Shown here piece after piece: positions 31,902 through 41,094 of a stretch of 64,000 nt of DNA. Every line of letters begins with the position of its first letter. The stretch's first letter is position 1. The position numbers and the translations under genes were made by a program. This stretch comes from Lactiplantibacillus paraplantarum (GTDB lineage: Bacteria > Bacillota > Bacilli > Lactobacillales > Lactobacillaceae). The stretch is taken from NCBI RefSeq assembly GCF_003641145.1, contig NZ_CP032744.1, positions 2,914,001 to 2,978,000 on the forward strand, given 5' to 3'. The notes beneath the pieces are model-generated. The model was not told the origin of the DNA and searched no databases. It worked only from the letters and a program-made list of their open reading frames with translations.

Positions 31902-32081
31902 ATGCCAGAATGGCTTTTACGGTGGGCACAATCAGCACTGACGTTTGTTGTCGTTTTGACGTTTGTTTCGGTCGTTTTACTCAACGTACCATTAAAAGAA
32001 GCAATTCTCGTTGATTTTGCTTACATGCTATTAACACTGACCATTGATTGGTACCGCAGCCGCCACCACGCATCACAATAG
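31902..32081 (+). CDS. 59-residue membrane protein coupled to the ATPase gene
   Basis: Short gene three bases after the ATPase stop: begins MPEWLLRWAQSALTFVVVLT, has a hydrophobic segment of about 35 residues able to span the membrane once or twice, and ends WYRSRHHASQ with two adjacent His. No independent ribosome site of quality, so translation by coupling is likely. Not recognised. Proximity suggests an accessory to the pump, such as a subunit or metal relay, but this is inference. Confidence 0.6.
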   Translation: MPEWLLRWAQSALTFVVVLTFVSVVLLNVPLKEAILVDFAYMLLTLTIDWYRSRHHASQ

Positions 32082-32303
32082 ACCAGTCACCAGCAACTAG
32101 TCGAGTCAACATTTAGGCATCCACGTCCAGCTCTCAGTAATTATCTCAGCCGGAAATTGATGTGGGAAAAAGATTGACACTAAATAATTTTTCAGCGAGA
32201 CTCGGCTGACTTTTTAACTTTAAAGCGGCATGTTAATTTTCGGTTCAACCTCATAACTACGGTAGCTTATTTCACTTATCATTCAGAGCTGGGGCCAAAC
32301 CTA

Positions 32304-32349
32304 AAAACGCGTAAATTACTCAAAGCCAACCGAGTAATTTACGCGTTTT
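32304..32349. terminator. Bidirectional terminator
   Basis: AAAACGCGTAAATTACTC pairs perfectly with GAGTAATTTACGCGTTTT around a 10-base loop, between the pump unit and the converging YjbR-like gene. The remainder of 32082-32473 shows nothing else. Confidence 0.9.
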
Positions 32350-32473
32350 ATTTTTCATGTCAATGGTGGCAAAAACATGCACCAAAAATCGTTCAGTTTA
32401 TCCCACACTCAAATTGTTAATACTGAAATTTAAGGATAGGTCGTCCATTCTCATACAGCTCTGCACGCAAAAC

Positions 32474-33142
32474 TTACTTGGCCAGCGCATAACTATCCCG
32501 GACTCGTTCCATAATTGTGGCAAGTGGCACAGTATCATCAAGCACAATTGAATACCAATGTTTTTTATTCATATGATAACCTGGCAAATAATGTTGGCCA
32601 TCAATCAGCGTCACCAAGTCATTTGGTCGTGCCCGTAAGTCTAGTACTGTCACAGTATGTGTCGCTCCTGGCAATGCTAGCTTATCGGTAGTAACCGTCA
32701 ATAACGCACCGTACCATTTATGCGTATCGGCGCGCCGCCAAACTGCATTCTGTGGGAATTTAGACCACAAGAATTCAAGTTCATCACCATATAAATCCTT
32801 AATCTGAGTAATCAGATTTCGCTCTTGAGACGACTTAAAAACATCGTTGTCGTAACAGTCCTGTTCGACCTTATGCAAGACATCCTGATAAGCCTGCACG
32901 ACTTGACCGACAAACTGACCTTGAGCGCGGGGTGCCAGATGTAAAACGTACGCTTCACCGGTCGAAGTATCGGTTAATTCCGTATTAAGACCATCATCGA
33001 CATTCAACGTCAGCGTTAGCTCAAACTGACCTTGCATGATTAGTGTCCGAAATTGATAACGGCCACCCTGATTGGGTTCAAAACCAAACTGACTGAGTTT
33101 ACTCATATTGACACGTTTATTTTCAAACTTAACCGTTGCCAT
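32474..33142 (-). CDS. MmcQ/YjbR-like protein with N-terminal extension
   Basis: A 222-residue protein. The last 110 residues fit the MmcQ/YjbR (DUF419, CyaY-like) fold: WYGALLTVTTDKL, LDLRARPNDL, LPGYHMNKKHWYSIVLDD and a final ERVRDSYALA helix. The first 110 residues are a separate domain of unknown identity starting TVKFENKRVNMSKLSQFGF. The ATG at 33142 has GGAGG seven bases upstream. Members are often called DNA-binding, but evidence for that role is limited. Confidence 0.8.
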   Translation of the reverse strand: MATVKFENKRVNMSKLSQFGFEPNQGGRYQFRTLIMQGQFELTLTLNVDDGLNTELTDTSTGEAYVLHLAPRAQGQFVGQVVQAYQDVLHKVEQDCYDNDVFKSSQERNLITQIKDLYGDELEFLWSKFPQNAVWRRADTHKWYGALLTVTTDKLALPGATHTVTVLDLRARPNDLVTLIDGQHYLPGYHMNKKHWYSIVLDDTVPLATIMERVRDSYALAK

Positions 33143-33258
33143 CACTGTGCCTCCAACTTCATCTTCCCTTGATATTAATTTAATTTTACCAAAGAAAATC
33201 GTTGTCTGCAGTCATGACTTAAATTGGTCTTAGTGCCAACTGTGAGCCCGACCACTCG

Positions 33259-34953
33259 CTATTTATGGGCGACCGTTGGCGTCGCTGATTGGGCAACCGT
33301 AATAAAATCAAAGGTCGCGTAATCGAATAAGCCTCGTGCCGTTAGTTTTAACGTTGGAATCACTGGTAACGTCAAAAACGAAAGCGTAATGAACGGATCA
33401 AAGCTGAGCGGCTGTTCACTGATGACCTCATAAGCCTGCTTAAGCCCTGCCAACTGTTTAGCAGCCATTTGATAAGATGCCGTCGACAATAGGCCACCAA
33501 TGGCAAGTGGCATAGTCGCTAACACTTGCTGATCATCAACGACCGCAATCCCACCGTTATCGCGTGTAATCTGCTCAACAGCCCGTAAAATCGCCTTATC
33601 TGATGTTCCAACCGCGACAATATTGTGAGCATCATGAGCCACCGTACCAGCAATTGCACCGTGCTTCAGGCCAAAACCGTGAACCAGACCGACACCCACC
33701 TTGCCCGTATTATGATGACGCTCGATAACAACCATTTTTAAGACGTCGCGTTGACAATCTGCTTCAAAATTCTGAGTAGCAACAACTGGGAACGTTAGAT
33801 GATCCGTTTCAATGTGATTCGGTTGGATTCCAATCACATTAGCAGCCCCCATCGGTAGTGGTAACTGAAGGTCAGTCACACTTGCATGTTGCTGAACACG
33901 CGTCGCTGTAAACGGCAATGGCTTCGTATCATCTGGTAATGCCCACTGACCACGTTTCATCGTCCGCGCGATTCTGACGTGTTCAATATCATCTAAGACT
34001 ACCAGGTCAGCCAATTGTCCGGCCACTAGACTGCCGCGATCGCTTAACCGGTGAGCAGTCGCCCCATTCAAGCTAGCCAGGGTATAAGCTAGTTCAGGAC
34101 GCATGCCACTTTGAATCGCTAGACGCACGTTAGCGTCAATCGATCCTTCCGTAATCAGGTCACTGATCGTCTTATCATCCGTACAAAAAGCAAACCGGCT
34201 CGCATTAGCTTCGGTCACTGCCCCAATCGTCGGCAAGACGTCACGTTCAACCGTCCCCTCGCGTAAAAAGACGTACATCCCAGCCTTAACGCGATCTAAT
34301 GCTTCCGTCTCTGTCATACATTCGTGATCAGTATCCAAGCCCGCATTGCGCATCACATTGAGCTGATGCGCATCCAAACCGGCGGCGTGCCCATCTGCAT
34401 GATAGCCATGGGCATACGCATCGCTAATTTTGGCTAAAGTATCAACATCACCACGCGCAACGGCCCCATAATCCATCACTTCTGCTAAGCCGCGCACTTC
34501 TGGCTGTTGATAAAGAGGATGTAAATCAGTAGCGTGCAAGGTCGCCCCATTGTCATCAAAGGGAACGCATGGCACCGATGACGGTAACATGAAACAGACA
34601 TCTAGTGGCGTTTGCCGCGCATCATCAATTAGGTACTGAATACCAGCAACGCCAGCAACATTAGCGAGCTCATGGGGGTCAGTCGCAATCGTCGTGACAC
34701 CGTGCTGTAACAAGACTTTTCCCAACTCGCTAGGTGCCACCATTGAACTCTCCATATGCACATGTGCATCGATCATACCGGGAACGATCCACTGACCAGT
34801 CGCATCTACCCGCTGGTCTGCCAAGTACGGTTCGTCACGTAAATTACTAATAATTCGACCATGGTCGATCCACAAACTAGTTGCTTCAAATTCACGAGTA
34901 TAAACATTTAACACCTGCGCACCGGTAATCACTAATTCAACTGTCTTCGTCAT
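33259..34953 (-). CDS. ade: Adenine deaminase
   Basis: Converts adenine to hypoxanthine and ammonia in purine salvage. The 564-residue amidohydrolase has the N-terminal metal-binding signature MIDAHVHMESSM, TDPHELANVAG, AHGYHADGHAAG with the metal His, and the C-terminal ade domain with GVGLVHGFGLKHGAIAGTVAHD. The start at 34953 has GAGGAG nine bases upstream; the longer frame runs into the leader. A purine riboswitch with adenine-type features lies just upstream, fitting the substrate. Length is normal for bacterial Ade (about 570-590). Confidence 0.95.
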   Translation of the reverse strand: MTKTVELVITGAQVLNVYTREFEATSLWIDHGRIISNLRDEPYLADQRVDATGQWIVPGMIDAHVHMESSMVAPSELGKVLLQHGVTTIATDPHELANVAGVAGIQYLIDDARQTPLDVCFMLPSSVPCVPFDDNGATLHATDLHPLYQQPEVRGLAEVMDYGAVARGDVDTLAKISDAYAHGYHADGHAAGLDAHQLNVMRNAGLDTDHECMTETEALDRVKAGMYVFLREGTVERDVLPTIGAVTEANASRFAFCTDDKTISDLITEGSIDANVRLAIQSGMRPELAYTLASLNGATAHRLSDRGSLVAGQLADLVVLDDIEHVRIARTMKRGQWALPDDTKPLPFTATRVQQHASVTDLQLPLPMGAANVIGIQPNHIETDHLTFPVVATQNFEADCQRDVLKMVVIERHHNTGKVGVGLVHGFGLKHGAIAGTVAHDAHNIVAVGTSDKAILRAVEQITRDNGGIAVVDDQQVLATMPLAIGGLLSTASYQMAAKQLAGLKQAYEVISEQPLSFDPFITLSFLTLPVIPTLKLTARGLFDYATFDFITVAQSATPTVAHK

Positions 34954-34985
34954 CGTTATTTTCTCCTCACTAGTCATGCCTACGG

Positions 34986-35113
34986 AGAAAGCAAACGGGC
35001 CCACACGGCAAATTAAGCAGTGTGGACCCGTCGACTCAATTCGCTTATAGTCCAGTATTTACGGTACTGGGTAGAAACTCGCCATCCATATCATGGCATT
35101 ATATAGGCAATTT
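34986..35113 (-). promoter_or_regulatory. Purine riboswitch (adenine-type features) with terminator
   Basis: On the minus strand the aptamer core runs from TATAATGCCATGATATGG (near 35107) through GTTTCTACC and CCGTAAATAC to GGACTATAAGC (near 35042), the conserved three-way junction of purine riboswitches. The specificity base in ACTAT is U rather than C, the adenine form. A terminator (CGGGTCCACAC with GTGTGGGCCCG, 34995-35031, then TTTGCTTTCT) follows before the ade start, so ligand should switch ade on. Confidence 0.88.
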
Positions 35114-35136
35114 GTTATGTTGATAAATTGTTCTTT

Positions 35137-35165
35137 ACTTTACCAGCCTTTCAACCCGGATGCAA
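35137..35165 (-). promoter_or_regulatory. Promoter of the riboswitch-ade transcript
   Basis: Minus strand TTGCAT (35160-35165), 17 bases, TAAAGT (35137-35142), placing the start just upstream of the aptamer. Confidence 0.5.
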
Positions 35166-35320
35166 GTTTCAATAATCAGCAATTCTTGGATGTCGACGTA
35201 AGACGTGCTGACTAAGCTTAATCTGAACTTTTGCCAGTATTTTATCACTGGCTACTTTTAATCTGATGCATTGGCCTGTTTTAATCACCGTTCATGCCAG
35301 ATTAATTAGCATAATATATC

Positions 35321-36165
35321 GGTTGAATGCATTGTGCTAGTTATTATTTAGTATAAATCATGATTAAAAACGTGCCATTTCTAAGTTTAAAAGGCTACTG
35401 GCTGAGTCCCACTGAAAAAAGTGCAATTTAGCGAAAAATTACTTGATTAGGGCCTCCTACACCGGCTTCCAAGCATTCCTGCCAATTGCTGGAACGTGGT
35501 GGACACAGATTTGAGCCGAAGCCCACGTCTCAAATACTGGTCTTCCACGCCCTAATGCCATATTGACGAAACGTGTTCGGGTCAGACCAGGACTTTCGGT
35601 TAGGGACGCTATGACGCCAAGCGGAAGCCCGTCGCTTAACGCCCTAGCTAGGCTAATCCTCAGTTCCAACCCGTCTGAACCGCACACTCTTAAATCACTG
35701 ATCATTGTCAAAAATACCTTCCAGTCGGAATTGTATTTGAATGGCAGTTATTGATGGGATCAACTTTGGTTAAATTAGTCGTTGTTTCATAGCACAGCAG
35801 CTTAAAATGCAATTATTTGGATTGGCAGTAACTGCAATCATCTATTCGATTGGCCTACCGAAACGTGCTCGTTTTCAACCCGTGGCCCCTCACAGGCTTT
35901 CAGACTGGAGGGGCTGGGTGACAATGCTCAGTAGCCAAATTATTCTTAGCTGGAAGTGAATTTCTTCCGGCTTAGAATAAGACTCGCATTTGAGATGACG
36001 CGGGTTGGGCGTTAGCTCAAATCGACGTCGGCTACGTTCCAGCAATTGGCACCCAGCCCCGGAAGTCGGCATAGGACGCGCATTGCTGACGAACAGTAAT
36101 CCAACTAATTGACACGTTTTAATCATGATTCATGACAAATTAACTAGCGCAATGCGTATCAGTTG
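35321..36165 (+). mobile_element. Noncoding TIR-bounded element, copy 3
   Basis: About 845 bp, same orientation as copy 1. Here the terminal repeats are longer, about 50 bases: the left end has GCATTGTGCTAGTTA and AAATCATGATTAAAAACGTG, the right end their complements with a few differences. It carries the modules TTCCAAGCATTCCTGCCAAT (35467), CCTTCCAGTCGG (35720) and GGGGCTGGGTGACAATGCTC (35909) with its partner GGCACCCAGCCCC. A remnant of another right end sits just outside at 35275-35320. It fills most of 35166-36315. Confidence 0.72.
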
Positions 36166-36315
36166 ATATCCTGCGTGTGCCGCTAAAGACCAACCGCGGA
36201 TGAACTTTACGCCTCACATTACTGCTTTTAAGCATTATTTTACTGACTATCAGTTCATTTACGTTTACAATAAAACTAGCTTAACCTACATAACCATTTT
36301 AAGGAGCTGATTATT

Positions 36316-37410
36316 TTGATGATGATGAACAATCCGACAATGTTATCTTACATTCGTCGTGAGCAACCAGTTTTAGAGCGCTTGTTGTCAAGTTATCCAC
36401 GCCAAATCACTGACGCTTTGGCAGACACACCCCAACATCCACAGCATTGGCTGATACTCGCAACTGGTTCTAGAATTAATGCAGCCAATACCGCCCGCCT
36501 GTATATGCAAAAAACGGCCGCCTTACAAGTGACCGTCGCCGCTGCCGATTTCTACCTTACTTATGAGGAAGCCGATCCAAGCGTTGATGTCATCATCGGT
36601 ATCTCGTTGACAGCAAACGACCCCACCATGCTAGCAGCTATTAAAAAAGCGCGTACTAACAGTAATGCACATACTATCATAATTACTGATCAGAAAGATA
36701 CAGCGCTTACAGAGATTGCTGATGCAACTTGCGATTTACTAACTGGTAAAGAAACTGTTCCGTACATCACATTAAGTTTTCAAGCAATCGTTCTAACACT
36801 TATGTTATTAGCCGTTAGGAGTGCTACGGATCGTAACATACTAACCGAATTAGCCGCCAACCAAGAATTAGACGAATTCAGCTTTTTGATTGAAAACATG
36901 AATCTCACTGTCCAGCGAGCCAACGATTTCTATCGCAAGTTTACAATCGACTTCACCAATGCCCCACAATTTACTAGCATCGGTGCCAATGTTTTAGCTG
37001 GGACACTCGCTGAAATGCAAGCTAAGTTTACCGAAATCTTACGCGTACCAACACATGGTTACTCGCTCGCATCATTCACCCATGGTGGCTTTATGGGCAC
37101 CCATGAAAATCATTGTCAGTTTTATATTGAGATTAATACGGACCCTGCCGTGATGGCCCAATTACAAGCTGTTAAAAAGTACGAAGCACGATTAACACCG
37201 CATATTTATACTATCAGTCTCACTGGTGATCAACCAACCGTTAATGATGATCAAACTTTGCAACTTGAAGCTGTCACTGATCCCTATAAAGCACCGCTAC
37301 TCGCTATTATCCCATTCCAAGTCTTGGCCTGGTTTATTGCCAAATCACGAGGAATCAACCTCAATCATCCGATGTACGAGGACTTTCAAACGGCAATTAA
37401 CTTGCTATAG
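36316..37410 (+). CDS. SIS-domain protein (GlmS/AgaS-like sugar phosphate isomerase type)
   Basis: A 364-residue protein with two SIS-like alpha/beta sugar-phosphate-binding halves. The first contains LILATGSRINAANTARLYMQK (a degenerate SGTS-like turn) and SLTANDPTMLAAIKKAR; the second runs from about residue 215. The family includes glutamine-fructose-6-phosphate transaminase isomerase domains and fructosamine/keto-sugar deglycases or isomerases. The signature Ser/Thr phosphate loop is weaker than in characterised enzymes, so the substrate is open. Start TTG at 36316 or ATG at 36319, both after AAGGAG. Single gene with terminator. Confidence 0.75.
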   Translation: MMMMNNPTMLSYIRREQPVLERLLSSYPRQITDALADTPQHPQHWLILATGSRINAANTARLYMQKTAALQVTVAAADFYLTYEEADPSVDVIIGISLTANDPTMLAAIKKARTNSNAHTIIITDQKDTALTEIADATCDLLTGKETVPYITLSFQAIVLTLMLLAVRSATDRNILTELAANQELDEFSFLIENMNLTVQRANDFYRKFTIDFTNAPQFTSIGANVLAGTLAEMQAKFTEILRVPTHGYSLASFTHGGFMGTHENHCQFYIEINTDPAVMAQLQAVKKYEARLTPHIYTISLTGDQPTVNDDQTLQLEAVTDPYKAPLLAIIPFQVLAWFIAKSRGINLNHPMYEDFQTAINLL

Positions 37411-37431
37411 TGCACCATTCAATAAAATCAT

Positions 37432-37470
37432 AAATGACCAGTATCGACATTCATCGATGCTGGTCATTTT
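37432..37470 (+). terminator. Terminator of the SIS gene
   Basis: AAATGACCAG and CTGGTCATTT, with inner ATCGA-TCGAT pairing, then TTT. Confidence 0.85.
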
Positions 37471-37498
37471 ATTAGGACACACTGTTGCCTTATCCTGA

Positions 37499-37816
37499 TT
37501 AGTCAACGCCGGCTCCACCCGCTTTCATAGCTGAGTAGTAGCAAATCTTTTTATGCTGCCTTCGGGCGTATTTGATTTCTTGTTTGGTCTGTTCGCCAAT
37601 GTAGCCGTGCACGTCAATAACCAGTATTGCATCCGCCAAGTCAATTTTTTTAAAATGCGTTCGCCGTAAGCCTTGGATAGTTGCCGTTGTTGCAATATCA
37701 ACACTAAAAACTGGCGCTAATACGATGATTCCTCGTTTACTCAAAGTGCGTGCCACAGTTTTAAACACACCCGCATATTTTCTAGACCCGCACAAAGTCA
37801 CGATTTCAGCTGCCAT
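37499..37816 (-). CDS. Small nucleoside 2-deoxyribosyltransferase-like protein
   Basis: A 105-residue alpha/beta protein of the NDT/DUF4406-like superfamily: VTLCGSRKYAGVF at the N terminus, a strand RGIIVLAPVF, and the characteristic HFKKIDLADAILVIDVHGYIGE followed by QTKQEIKYARRQHKK. Proteins of this shape are widespread in phages and Firmicutes with no assigned reaction. ATG at 37816 with GGAGG six bases upstream. Stands alone next to the nhaC-like gene. Confidence 0.7.
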   Translation of the reverse strand: MAAEIVTLCGSRKYAGVFKTVARTLSKRGIIVLAPVFSVDIATTATIQGLRRTHFKKIDLADAILVIDVHGYIGEQTKQEIKYARRQHKKICYYSAMKAGGAGVD

Positions 37817-37855
37817 CAAGCGCCTCCTTTTGAGCCAATCATTATGCCACAGTAC

Positions 37856-39280
37856 CTAGGCTTCCGTGGCCGTAACATGGTTAGCCTTGACTGCAGATTG
37901 CTGATTCAAATGTGCCATTCCAATACCAGTGAAACCACTGATTATCGAAATGATAGGACATAGTAGACTGAAGAAAACAAATGGTAAGTATTGAACAGTC
38001 GGTACCCCCAGTGTCGTGGTTAAAAAGACACCACCAACGCCCCACGGTACCAAGTAATTGATAACCGTACCACCATCTTCAAGTACCCGGCCAAGCGCAT
38101 TGCCAGCGAGGCCACCGTCATTAAACGCTTTGCGAAAAGCCCGGCCTGGCAAAATAATCGAGAGAAACTGTTCACCAACAAATACGTTCACACCAATGCA
38201 AGTTAACACACCCGCCAACACTAACTTACCATCACTATTCAAATGTTTGGCGACCGGTGTCATAATTTGATTAATCAACCCAAATTTGACCAATAAGCCA
38301 CCTAAGGATAAGGTAACAACAATCAGGGCCACCATGCTCATCATACTAACGATGCCCCCCCGTGAAAGTAACGTGTCAACACTGGTATTCCCAGTCTTCG
38401 AAACAAAGCCCGTATTAATAATAGCCGTTAACTTCGCCATTGACAGTTGTGGTTGTTCAAACAAGATTAATCCAGCTGAAACAAAGATGTTTAATAACAT
38501 CGTTGGAATGGCCGGCATTTTAAACCCGGCACAAACAAAGACTAGGACAATTGGTAAGAGTGCCAACGCTGAAATACTGAAATGACCATTTAGAATTGCG
38601 ACTGTCTGATTAATCTTGGCCAAGCTTGTCCCAGTATTACTATGTCCAAGCATGGCGAATAATCCGAGTGAAATTAGGCCAGCCGGTAATGTACTCCATA
38701 AAATGTGCTTAATGTGCGTAAAAAGATCAGTATCAACTACTGCGGAAGCCAGATTATTCGTTTCTGATAGTGGCGATAGTTTATCTCCAAAAATGCCACC
38801 ACTGATAATCGCCCCAGCAACCAAAGCTGGGTTTAAATTCATGGTGACGCCCATACCGAAGAAGGCAATTCCCACAGTTGACGTTACCGTAAAGGCACTC
38901 CCAACAGCTGCTCCAACCAGTGTGCAAACAATGAAGACTGATGGCAAAAACCATTGAATATTAATGATTTTAAACCCAATCACCATCAGGGTTGGTATCG
39001 TCCCTGCCGCAATCCAAGTTGAAATCATCGCGCCAATTAGAATAAAAATAAAAATTGGGACGATACCTTTGTCAATACCTTCTTTGATGCCGGCATTAAC
39101 AGCTGACCACGGGAACCCGCGAAGCATGGCCCAAGCAGTAACAACACCCATGGCTAGTAATACTGGCACTTGGGGTGATAACCCCCAGCCAATCACGCCC
39201 GCACTCATAATTCCCAAAACAACTAATAAGACGATTACAGCTTCTACTGTACTAATTTGTGGTGCTTTCGTTTTATTCAT
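37856..39280 (-). CDS. NhaC-family antiporter, candidate tyrosine-linked transporter
   Basis: A 474-residue carrier with 11-12 membrane segments of the NhaC family; signature segments include GVGGVFLTTTLGVPTVQYLP and SAFTVTSTVGIAFFGMG. NhaC proteins are classed as Na+/H+ antiporters, but members behind tyrosine T-boxes have been proposed to move tyrosine or a related amine. The T-box leader just upstream, with a UAC-like specifier, supports that reading here. ATG with AAGGGG nine bases upstream. The actual substrate is inference. Confidence 0.85.
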   Translation of the reverse strand: MNKTKAPQISTVEAVIVLLVVLGIMSAGVIGWGLSPQVPVLLAMGVVTAWAMLRGFPWSAVNAGIKEGIDKGIVPIFIFILIGAMISTWIAAGTIPTLMVIGFKIINIQWFLPSVFIVCTLVGAAVGSAFTVTSTVGIAFFGMGVTMNLNPALVAGAIISGGIFGDKLSPLSETNNLASAVVDTDLFTHIKHILWSTLPAGLISLGLFAMLGHSNTGTSLAKINQTVAILNGHFSISALALLPIVLVFVCAGFKMPAIPTMLLNIFVSAGLILFEQPQLSMAKLTAIINTGFVSKTGNTSVDTLLSRGGIVSMMSMVALIVVTLSLGGLLVKFGLINQIMTPVAKHLNSDGKLVLAGVLTCIGVNVFVGEQFLSIILPGRAFRKAFNDGGLAGNALGRVLEDGGTVINYLVPWGVGGVFLTTTLGVPTVQYLPFVFFSLLCPIISIISGFTGIGMAHLNQQSAVKANHVTATEA

Positions 39281-39393
39281 GATTCATAACCCCTTCGATT
39301 CATAAAATTTCAGTGACAAGCGCGCATCATTAAAATTTCAATATCGTGCAATCCCACCACAACGCTGATTAGTCATTATCTTCATCCTCTTCA

Positions 39394-39660
39394 TCAAAAA
39401 AAATCGTCCCCATTGTTCATATGAACAACAGGGACGATTAGACTAGTCGCGGTACCACCCAGGTTGCAGATTATTAAATCATTAATCCACCACTCACTAG
39501 AAGATAACGGTTCTAGTTATTACCCGTTCGATCGAAACTCGGTTACCGTATTTCAACCATAGCAGCTGACCGGTTCGCAGCAACCACCGGCTTCCTGACA
39601 CCCACAACTATGTTTACTTGATGTAACGTTAGCGTACTTTTATTAACTTGTGATTAACAA
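39394..39660 (-). promoter_or_regulatory. T-box leader, probable tyrosine specifier
   Basis: On the minus strand the T-box GGGTGGTACCGCG is at 39446-39458, and the terminator (AATCGTCCC with GGGGACGATT, then eight T) ends at 39394. Stem I has the AGGAAGCCGGTGG apical part; its lower helix pairs GTTAC with GTAAC. The internal loop between carries AGTAAA on the 5' side and GAAATACG on the 3' side, giving UAC (Tyr) as specifier. A promoter TTGACG (39678-39683), 17 bases, TATTGT (39655-39660) starts it. Confidence 0.88.
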
Positions 39661-39714
39661 TACCACCATCGCTTCTCACCGTCAAGTCATTTTCTAATCA
39701 TTTTCTCACCATCG

Positions 39715-41094
39715 CTATCTAGCTAACGCCCGTAACCGTGCTTGGTGTGCAAAAGTGACACCACCAAATATTAATGTCCAAATAATTGCCCCGATGGCCC
39801 CCACAATGTCAGCCTGAATGAAGAACAGACTAGCAAAAATGAGGACAAAAAACGCAATTGTTAACGGACTCGTAATGCGATAAGCCGGCATTTTAAATCC
39901 GTCAGCTAGATAGTCGTCAGACAACCGATACTTGCGGTGAGCCAGCATCGCCAACGTGTAGACGATCAAGTACATATCACTAGAAATCCCTGTAACTACT
40001 GTGAAAACTGCCGTGGTTGCGGCACTCAAACTCATAATTGGTGTTACTAACACTAGCACGGCGGATAACAAGATAGCTGGTGCTGGTACGCCACTCTTAG
40101 AAATCTTGCCGAAAATTTGATGCATATGGCTCGTCGCCGGCATTTCAGTGGCTAATTGATAAAAATGTCGCCCCGCTGAGAATAAACAACTATTTAATGA
40201 CGATGCAGCGGAAGTCAAGACGACAAAATTGATAATCGCCGCCGCAGCCGGATACCCTGCCAACTTGAAAACTTGCACAAAGGGACTACTATCCGGTGAC
40301 AACGACGTCCACGGAATAATTCCCATAATCACAATCAACGCACCAATGTAAAACAGCAAAATCCGTAACAATGTTTCATTAACCGCTTTTTTAATGACCC
40401 GGTGAGGATTCTTGGCTTCACCAATTGTAATGCTAACAAATTCAATCCCTTGAAAAGCAAAGAAGACCATTGGAAATGCTGAGATAAAATTGGTTAATCC
40501 ATGGGGGAAGACTTGATAATTATGAAATAAATTACCAATTGACGCTTGTCCTAAAGGTGTCAGGTGATGACCGACCATCATGAAAATACCGGTAACGATC
40601 AGCGCAACAATCGCAACAATCTTAATCATCGCAAACCAGAATTCAGCCTCTCCAAATAACCGAGCAGCCGTCAAATTGATTCCTGCAAGAATTAACAAAA
40701 AGCCAATTTCTATCAGCCACGCTGGTACATTCGGCAACCAAAATTTAACATAAGTGGCCGTTGCAGTCAGTTCAGCCATACAAACAAAAATCAAACCGAT
40801 CCAATAGGTCCACCCCGTGAAATGACCAACACTTGGCCCTAAATATCGGGAAATAAACGCGACAAACGTATGTTGTGTCGGGTCTGAATAAAACATCTCA
40901 CCGATTGCCCGCATCATCAAAAAGAAGAAAAATCCTAACACTAAGTACACCCACATGACTGACGGTCCCGTCTTTGAAATCGTACTACCTGAACCAAGAA
41001 ATAATCCTGTCCCAATCGTGCCACCAATTGCAATCATCTGGACATGCCGGTTGCTAAGCGCCCGGACCGTACCATCAGCGTTAGTTATTTTCAT
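39715..41094 (-). CDS. Amino acid permease (APC superfamily, AAT type)
   Basis: Proton-coupled amino-acid importer, 459 residues with 12 membrane segments. The opening RALSNRHVQMIAIGGTIGTGLFLGSG is the AAT-family signature, and FAFQGIEFVSITIGEAKNP is the conserved TM6 region. The start at 41094 has GGAGGG six bases upstream; a frame five codons longer is not needed. The T-box leader of the next gene begins just after its stop, so the two are separately controlled. Specific amino acid unknown. Confidence 0.9.
   Translation of the reverse strand: MKITNADGTVRALSNRHVQMIAIGGTIGTGLFLGSGSTISKTGPSVMWVYLVLGFFFFLMMRAIGEMFYSDPTQHTFVAFISRYLGPSVGHFTGWTYWIGLIFVCMAELTATATYVKFWLPNVPAWLIEIGFLLILAGINLTAARLFGEAEFWFAMIKIVAIVALIVTGIFMMVGHHLTPLGQASIGNLFHNYQVFPHGLTNFISAFPMVFFAFQGIEFVSITIGEAKNPHRVIKKAVNETLLRILLFYIGALIVIMGIIPWTSLSPDSSPFVQVFKLAGYPAAAAIINFVVLTSAASSLNSCLFSAGRHFYQLATEMPATSHMHQIFGKISKSGVPAPAILLSAVLVLVTPIMSLSAATTAVFTVVTGISSDMYLIVYTLAMLAHRKYRLSDDYLADGFKMPAYRITSPLTIAFFVLIFASLFFIQADIVGAIGAIIWTLIFGGVTFAHQARLRALAR

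Noticed and set aside
35457..36126. Three frames of 63-84 codons on both strands
   Set aside because: Overlay element copy 3 with no homology of translation to the same region of copies 1 and 2.
37226..37498. 90-codon frame on the plus strand
   Set aside because: Lies mostly inside the SIS gene in another frame and runs through its terminator.
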